A stretch of 64,000 nucleotides of DNA from contig CM041198.1 in the NCBI GenBank assembly GCA_023078555.1, positions 11,990,874 through 12,054,873 of the forward strand, given 5' to 3'. Below the pieces are notes generated by a model. The model did not search any database. It was not told the origin of the DNA and worked only from the letters and a program-made list of their open reading frames with translations. Source of the DNA: Ulva prolifera (taxonomy: Eukaryota; Chlorophyta; Ulvophyceae; Ulvales; Ulvaceae). Both the position numbers and the translations under genes were made by a program. Shown here piece by piece: positions 57,053 through 64,000 of the stretch. The stretch's first letter is position 1. Every line of letters starts with the position of its first letter.

Positions 57053-60000
57053 TCATGCAATAACTGCATCTCTTCTGGCCTGCAATCTGGCACGCATGCT
57101 ATGTTGCTTGATCTTGAGCTCCAGCACCATCTGGAATATACTATCCGTCAACTTGGCGTCTGGGGTCCCATACGCTGCGGCTTGAAGAGACGCCATCAGC
57201 TTTGCGAGCTCTCGCCCAGAGAACCCCGCTGTCCTCTGCGCTGCTTCCTTGATCATTTTGACCTGCATAACACCACGACCCTCCACCACTCTGCAAAGAC
57301 TGGCATGGACATCACAGGTAGACGGTTGGTGGATGTTGCAAGCAAGCGTTCAGCAGGGCGCACCGAGTCCACTGGCGACACATCGACCGTGTCGGCTGTG
57401 CCTCTACCGCTGAACATGCGCCGGAGCCTCTCCAGCACGCTGCCAGCGACTGGCGCTGCATCGACGAGGTAGCGTTGGAAGTACAGGCGCAGGATCTTCT
57501 CACGATTCTCCTCCGAGGGCAGTGCCACCTCCAGCTGCTCGTCCACTCGGTCTAGCACCGCAGGGTCCAGGTCCTCTGCGCAACATGGCGGCGGTCAGAC
57601 AGTGCCACCAACACTGGTGACCCGCTCTCACTCGTTGCGTGTTCACTGCGCGAGTCCGGAGCACGCGGGAGGCGCAGTCAGGCCGGAGGTGCCACAGGTC
57701 AGCATGCAGGTTACAGGATCGGCTGAGCGGCCGCCACACAATGGCAGGTCCCTGGCACGCGGCGGCACTCCAGCAGTCATTGACGCCAGCGCGGCGCCTC
57801 ACATGGGGTATACCCATCCAAGCACAGCTGTGTCTCATCCCCGGGAACCGGCAGAAAGCTGCCTGGCGGCTGCAGCGCACCCGGGCGGTTGGTGGCGAGG
57901 ATGACCATGTAGTCGGGGCTCTGGTCGCCGGTGCGGTACAGCATCGCGTTGATCGCAGAGCGCAGCGCCTCGCCCTGCTGGCCGTGCCGGTGGCTCAGGA
58001 AGGCGTCGGCCTCGTCCACAAAGAGCAGCATGCCCTTGTTGCTGCGCCGCGCCCAGTCAAACATGCCGTGGATCTGCTTCACGGCGTCCCCGCCCAGCGG
58101 CGCGACGTCGCCGCCGCTCATGATCGCGTACTCCAGCCCCGACGTCTGCGCCAGCCGCTTCGCCAGCAGTGTCTTTCCCGTGCCTGGCGGGCCTGCATCG
58201 CAGCCTCACCCTCCACGCGCCGCCACCACACGCACACACCGCCGCGCGGCGCCCACGATGCCGAGGCCCAGGGCAACACAGACCACGACAGCCTGTTGTG
58301 TACCGGGGTAGCAGGCGAGCTCAATGAACCGGCGTGCTCTCAAACAGATCTGCGTGTTGGTTGCGGGGACGAGGCACAGGCACAGAGCTGGCACGGTGGC
58401 GGAGCGGGCAGTCGCCGGGGCGGCAGTCGGGTCAGCGCACCATAGAGGAGGTAGTGGCGGAAGGGGGCGCCGTGGCGGCGCGTGTTGGCGGCGGAGGCGG
58501 CGAGGGCGCGCACGCTGTGCTTCACGGCGGGCTCCAGGATGATGTCGCTGAAGGTCTTGTCGGCGGCCGCGAGGGCCTCGTCCTTCGCGACGATGTTGCC
58601 GCCGCCAAAGCCCAGCCGCTGCCGCACCTGCTGCAGCACGTTGTACCTCGACGTCTCGCGCACGAGCGGCGGCGTCGTCAGGAAGCGCTCCAGCTGCCTG
58701 CACACTCCGGGCCCCTCTCCCCCGGCACCCGTGCACCACAGAGAGCTGCGCTACACCACAAACCGCGCAGGTACAGGCCGCCGCATTGGGCTCCAGCTGG
58801 GCACCTGGGAACCCATGTGTCCGGGGACAGCGCCTGCTGGATACTTCGGGGCAGCCTCGATGGGGGCTGTGGCGGGGGTGGCGCACCGGAAGCTGAGGCC
58901 GACGCCGCCGCGGATGCCGTAGTAGGCGGCAAAGAGGCCGGCTGCGCCGTACAGCGCCTGCGGGCCGGCTTCCGTCGTGAGGAGCAGCTGCGCGCCGGTG
59001 CCCAGGTTCTGGAAGGCCTCCTGCAGCAGCATGAGGTACTGCTTGCCCCATTCGCGGGCCTTGGCTCCGATCTCCTCCATGAAGATGTCCCGATTCTCTC
59101 GGTGCTCTAACGCCCTGGCTCGGCCCTCAGCCATGGCCTTCTCTTTCGCCACCTCCTTCTGCAGCTCCGCCTGCACCACCGCAGCTCTGGTGACGTGACT
59201 GCAATGGCTGTGAGATGAGCGCGTGGGATGGTCGCTGTGAGAGGCAGGTACATGTGCTGGCAGGTACCTCGTACTGCATGCTGGCCTTCTTCTCAGCCTC
59301 CATCTGGCGTGTGAGCTGCAGCTTGCGCTCCTCAACTTCGAGGGACACGCGCTTTTGAGACTCGAGGTACTCAGCGTTTGTTTGCCTCTGCACTTCTGCC
59401 TGCTGCTGGATGCGGCGCTCCTCGAGCTGCGCCTGCTGCTGCATCAGCTGCTGCTGGCTCTGGGAGCGCATTTGCTCCCGCTTGCTCTCCTCCTCCTGCC
59501 GTTTCTGTTCTGTGGCGAGCTCGTACTCACGAGCCTTTGCAATGGAAGCAGCTTCATCCTTTTTGGATTCGCTTTGCTTGGACAGCTCCTGCTGCCGGAG
59601 TTGTTCATACGCCTGCGAAAGAAACGGATGGAATACTGGTTGCCACGGTCGAGTGCTCAATCTTGACAAGGTAAGGCAAGGTATCAAGTGCGTTCAGCTA
59701 CCCCCAAAAAGGCACTTGTTGTTTCCACGAGCAATATGCGTTGTGGAGCTCCGGATTGCTGCTTAGAATGTGACAGGGAGTTGCCGACACTGACGTCCAC
59801 GGAACAGCTGGTTCTTGGCCAAGGCACCGTGGCTCCACCAAACATGCGGCAGCAACGCGATACTGGCGCGTTCATAATTATGCGGTGTCTGCTACTACAT
59901 GATTTGGCACGGAGCGGCGCACCTGCTTGGCGTTCGGTGAGCGATCGATCTCTCGTACAGCCTTAGCAGCGCGCTCCAGCTCCTCTGGATTGATCATGCC

Positions 60001-60102
60001 ATTTTTGAAAGCAGACGCCTTGTCATCACTTTCACAGTACGCATGACTAGCGCCCCATGTTCCGACTCCGACGGAGACGACGCCTGCCAGCTGCCGCAAC
60101 AT
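57053..60102 (-). CDS. ATAD3: ATAD3-type mitochondrial AAA ATPase
   Basis: Inner-membrane AAA+ protein of mitochondria, linked in other organisms to nucleoid and membrane organisation. Seven phase-matched exons (60102-59923, 59612-59275, 59186-58887, 58697-58441, 58192-57881, 57575-57364, 57262-57053) give 602 aa, the family length. Order: an N-terminus MLRQLAGVVSVGVGTWG; a long charged coiled coil (AYEQLRQQELSKQSESKKDE, QQLMQQQAQLEERRIQQQAE, REWGKQYLMLLQEAFQN); a hydrophobic stretch QALYGAAGLFAAYYGIRGGV; LVRETSRYNVL; Walker [41 protein letters not shown]; Walker B MLLFVDEADAFLSHRHGQQG; VILATNRPEDLDPAVLDRVD; and sensor 2/C-terminal AGFSGRELAKLMASLQAAAY. The exon 2/3 junction is the least certain. 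TGTAA lies 19 nt past the stop. Confidence 0.94.
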
Positions 60103-60709
60103 GCTGGGACGACGGGGATTCCGTCAGTGAATTCGTCCTGGTTACCCAGCCAAGAATTTTTGTTCTATCTATGCAGATGAATTTGGCACACTTGTCGTGA
60201 TCGCGCGGGCGATACCGGACAGCAAGACTAGCTAGGAAGGCGCGCAACACTGGTCAGCACGATTCATGATTTCGGGCCGATAAGATCTCAACTGGCGCGT
60301 ATGATGCCGAACAGTGCTCACTTCTCCGAAGTCTCCCCATGTGTGATTGATCCTCGTCTGTAGGTGACTGTTGCAACGGAATGCCTTGGCTTGACGGCTA
60401 CACAAGGTGGCCACAGTGCCAACGACTGTGACCAGCTCTGCAATCAAGCCATGCTTGCGCGGCAAAATTCCACAATGTCTACACCAGGAAGCTAATCAAC
60501 CCGCCATGGGAGCTACTACTGCAACTTAAAATTATCTGCATAGTGGCATGTAGGGAGAGAAAACATGGGAATGGCAATGATGTGTTCAAGTCTGTCTTGT
60601 TGTTTGCGCAATTGGCATGATTGTCGGCTCTGACGCTTCTATGGCTTGGAACGTATCTGTCACATAGACACCGCGCACTTAAAAGCGCCAGCTGGCGATT
60701 TTCAGTCCC
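60103..60709. promoter_or_regulatory. Divergent upstream region of two mitochondrial-protein genes
   Basis: 607 bp between the ATGs of ATAD3 (minus) and the RGG-rich protein (plus). AT-richer towards the plus-strand gene; no single element stands out. A shared promoter region is inferred from layout. Confidence 0.45.
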
Positions 60710-63700
60710 ATGATCTCCGCTCGCAGGCTGTTCAGCACCTCGTCGAGCTACCTGGCCGCGTTTTCTACGACTTCAAAGGCAACCGCAAGTAGCTTGACAG
60801 ACCTACTAACAGGTTCGTATGATCCTTTGAGCAAGAAGAAAGACGACGGCCAGCCGAGGCGAAGCCAGCCCAGGACTGATTCTGGCCAAGACCAGGGCTA
60901 CCGCCAGCCATCTGGCGCGGGACAGCAGGCACGCAGACAGGCAGTTGGTACGTCAGATATATTCTCGTGCCTGCCTGGACGGCAATGTACACAGCCTGTT
61001 GAAGATAACGCACCTGCTATGCCGTCCAGGCCTGTCCCAACAGAGAGCTCGGGAATCGCGCGACGGACCGCCCCAGCAGCGCCGCGATGGGCAGCAGCAA
61101 CAGAGGTTTCAAGGACCGGGTCGTGGTCGCGGCCGAGGTCGTGGCGCCGGCCGTGGGCCGGGATTCACGCAGGAGACAGCCGCAGATGCTGCGGTCTGGG
61201 ACGACATACCGGACGTCGGTGAAGACGTCACGGCAAACCCGGACCGGCGACCGCGCTCAGAGCGCGCTCCACGCCGCAAACCGGCGTCCATGATGTCCAC
61301 CATCTCAGATGATAGCGCAGTCTTCTCTGGGAGGTCGAGCCGCGGCGGTGGCCGCGGCAGTGGCCGCGGCGACGGCATGCAAGCTGCCGGCCGTGGTCGC
61401 GGACGCACCGGCGGCAGAGGCAGGGGCCGGGGCAGAGCTGGTAGAGGCGGTGATTTCGCAGTCCAAGGCCGTGGGCGCCAGCAGCGTGGGGGCCCAGAGG
61501 CGGGCGGGGTGGATGGTGAGGATGAATCGGAGGGTGCCCGGGCTGCGGCAGCAGGCAGGGTGTCCCACCCGGAGGACGGCATGGGCATGGAGGAGGAGCC
61601 CGACTGGCACGTGGCGCGCGAAGACGGCACGCTGGCCAAGCTGCCGCTGGACAAGGGAGGCAGCGCATACACGCTGGACCCCGACGGGACGACCATACAC
61701 GACGTCTGGGACTCCCTGGACCTTGCCGAGCTGCGGGAGGTGAGTCCTGCCCTTGGCTGAAACACCTGCTTCAGCACCCGCATCGCCGCCCCAATCCGTG
61801 TTACTGTTCCCTCCCCGTTTGTTCATGGCCTCCTGGTTTAATTGCTCGCCTGGGCTGCGCCTTGCCGAGGGCGTCTGTGGCACCTGGGGGGCGCTAGACT
61901 GTGTGTCAGGCGCGTCCAGCATCACTGAGGCGGTGGGTGTGTGCAGCTGCTGCAATTCGAGCTGTCCTACAGCCGGGCGGACCACGAGGCGTGGCTGAGG
62001 GGCCCAGGGCGGGAGGAGATGGCAGACGCTCGCAAGGAGGTCGGCGTGGACGGCTTCAAGGACGAGGCCGAGTTTGATGCCGAGGTGGCAATGCAGATGC
62101 AGATGTTTGACCGGTGCGGCCGCCTGCCATGCCCTGGCGCGCCACCGTCCCTTGCAGCCTCTGGCTGTGATGCACAGGCATCGCATGTGTGCGCGCGGCG
62201 CACTCCCGCCTACAGTGCTGCTGCCCATGTCTCTGGCCTGCACCCCCACCTGCACCCTGCACCCTGTCCCACTGCCAGCGCTTGCAGCAACAGGCCAGCT
62301 TGGGGCATCAGTCGTTTGGAGCCATCCGTCGGGTCAGTAGATGTGACCCTCTCGCAAAGGTGAATTCGATTCGTCAGCCGAGTCCAGTGGGCTGCAAATG
62401 GCTTGCCATGCCCGAGTGGCTCTGAGAGATGCACGCGCAGAAATGCAGCATGAGGTGGCGGAGGAGAGCGCCGCTATGCAGGCGCTCTGCAACGCATGGC
62501 GCTGCTGCAGGTACACGTGGGTGGATGACCTATACTTCTACTACAAGCACCGTGAGGCCGATGCCGGCGCCACCGCCGACTCCATGCGGCTCGAGCACAT
62601 GGCCCGCAGCTTCTCTGGCGCCACTGCCGCCAGCGCAGGCACCGCTGATGCTGCCGACGCGACGGCGGAGGCTGCCGCCGGGGCAGCTGAGGAGGCTGCG
62701 GCGGGCGGGGACCCTGGCGGCAATGCGGCCGGGGAGGGCGAGGAGACGCGGGAGCTGACGGAGGAGGAGGTGGCGGCCAAGGCGGCGGAGCGGCACGAGT
62801 GGATGAAGGGCGACGTGCGACGCAGCATGCGGGAGGCCCGGCTGCTCGCCAAGCTCATCGTGCGGCCCTGCGCCCGGCCCGCCTGGCCTGCCCTGGCCTG
62901 CCCTGGCCTGCATGTGCGCCTGGCCCGCAAGGGGCGAGAGCACGTGCATCCTCCCTACTCGACGCCTGGGGGACTGATGCAGGATGCTGCAGATCGCACT
63001 GTATCGATGTTGTGCCCACTGACTCATGCTGCGTGGCACTGCTGTGTGCTGCTATCTTGTTTCTACACGACGTGCCAGGCTTTGCGTCTGTGTGGAGTGG
63101 CAGACTCTCTGAAGATTGTGGCGCATTTGAGCCAGCGTGCTGCTCGCCACGATGGTGGCGGTGGGGCTGTCCCTCTGGCGCCCCTCTGCAGTGCGCTTGC
63201 GTGCGCGAGGCAGGTAGCATGCAGAGCGCGTTGGGGGGCGCGGGAGGAGGAGGAGCGAACGTGTGAGGGCTGCCTGCAGGCGATCCGCGAGAAGGCGCCC
63301 ATCGGCACGGCGCCGCGGCGGGGCGGCAGCGACTTCAACAGGCGCGAGTTTGAGACGCTGTTGACAGACAAGATGATGGAGCTCGTGTTCCCGGAGCGCC
63401 CCCGCGCCATCGACGGCGCACACCTCAGCGAGCGCCAGGCGGAGGACGCGCAGCGCGCCCAGTTCTTCGAGGCCCACCCCGAGACGGACGTGCGCTTCCC
63501 CCCTGGCCTCTGGCCCTCCTTCACCCCGCGGCCGTAGGGTGCCTACAGTGCCCGCTTCTCTGTGCTGACCGTGCTGGGCTGTAATGCGCGGGGAGCGCTT
63601 GCACTGTCATTCACAAATGGGGCTGAGCTTTCGGCCGGGGGGGCTGCCGTGTGCGGAGGCTGTGGTTCTGAGGTGAAGAGGGCCGGTGCTGCTGCGGTGA

Positions 63701-63911
63701 AAGGGTGAATGCGGCGGTGCAGATGAGCCTGGAGCGGCCGGAGCTGTTCCCGGCGACGACGGAGGAGCAGCTGTCCCGCGAGTGGTTTGAGGCGCGCATG
63801 GAACTCCTGCGGGACGAGATCTGCCACCCCCTGGCTGGAATCCACACTGATGAGGAGTGGGCTGCCTTCAAGGATGTGTACGGCCCCGCCCCTGCTTGTG
63901 ATGGGTCATGA
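60710..63911 (+). CDS. Predicted mitochondrion-targeted RGG-rich protein of unknown function
   Basis: Six exons with consistent phase (60710-60947, 61030-61739, 61947-62113, 62511-62859, 63280-63489, 63723-63911), 620 aa. The N-terminus is a likely mitochondrial presequence (MISARRLFSTSSSYLAAFST). Residues from about 80 to 200 hold two Gly/Arg-rich blocks (GPGRGRGRGRGAGRGPG and GRGRGRAGRGGD), typical of RNA binding. The remainder is acidic-helical and includes EEEPDWHVAREDGTLAKLPL, DVWDSLDLAELRE, YTWVDDLYFYYKHREAD, REKAPIGTAPRRGGSDFNRR, HTDEEWAAFKDVYGPA. This looks like a mitochondrial ribosome or RNA-processing factor, but I do not recognise the family. The last intron (63490-63722) is optional: reading through instead ends at a TAG (63535-63537) with TGTAA at 63580-63584. 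Confidence 0.68.
62881..62910. repeat. Three 10-bp tandem units in an intron
   Basis: ccctggcctg-type unit repeated three times (first copy begins gcctggcctg) near the 5' end of the intron starting at 62860. Confidence 0.8.
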
Positions 63912-63955
63912 CTGTGCGGCCGCTGCGCGCACTCGATGCCCATGGCAGCTGCGCG

Positions 63956-63956
<1 letters not shown>

Positions 63957-64000
<44 letters not shown>
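63957..64000 (+). repeat. (TG)n microsatellite running off the right edge
   Basis: At least 22 TG units to the last base; starts 45 nt after the stop codon at 63911. Confidence 0.97.

Overview
The window is nuclear DNA from a photosynthetic eukaryote, most likely a unicellular green alga (Chlorophyta; a trebouxiophyte is possible but not shown). The evidence is: intron-rich, GC-rich genes; a thioredoxin-type chloroplast fructose-1,6-bisphosphatase with a transit peptide; plant-type proteins (VIRILIZER, an AMI1-like amidase, a plant-type PLAC8-like membrane protein); and TGTAA, the chlorophyte polyadenylation signal, downstream of at least eight stop codons. Introns usually end in GCAG and often begin GTGCGN. 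No rRNA, tRNA, CRISPR array, phage or intact transposon was recognised.

Left part (1-16 kb): the 3' part of DNA polymerase epsilon subunit 2 (minus strand, running off the left edge), then about 7.8 kb without a confident gene but with short tandem repeats, a strong 22-bp hairpin and two orphan coding-like stretches. An RRM protein gene (11097-16125) appears to have a 3.2-kb first intron holding a perfect 28-bp palindrome, 35-bp direct repeats and a spliced coding-like segment.

Middle (17-35 kb): an MFSD6-like transporter, katanin p60-like 2, a UreH/NiCoT-type metal transporter, several unidentified coding stretches, a kinesin motor remnant, a PLAC8-like membrane protein, chloroplast FBPase, and a divergently transcribed chloroplast-targeted protein with an internal duplication. 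An AT-rich island (about 34.74-35.22 kb) follows.

Right part (36-64 kb): a very large VIRILIZER-like gene (m6A methyltransferase complex scaffold), a TenA/THI-4 thiaminase II homologue, an AMI1-like amidase, GRC3/NOL9 polynucleotide kinase, enolase with an N-terminal extension, ATAD3, and a mitochondrion-targeted RGG-rich protein.

Genes are often arranged as divergent pairs sharing 0.45-1 kb upstream regions (MFS/KATNAL2, FBPase/duplicated plastid protein, TenA/AMI1, NOL9/enolase, ATAD3/RGG protein) and as tightly convergent pairs (KATNAL2/NiCoT, 167 bp; enolase/ATAD3, 198 bp). They are housekeeping genes for DNA replication, RNA modification, ribosome biogenesis, central carbon metabolism and organelle function; no operon or dedicated accessory system is evident. 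Exon models were made by eye from reading frame, family similarity and splice phase, so starts and small exons may be wrong.
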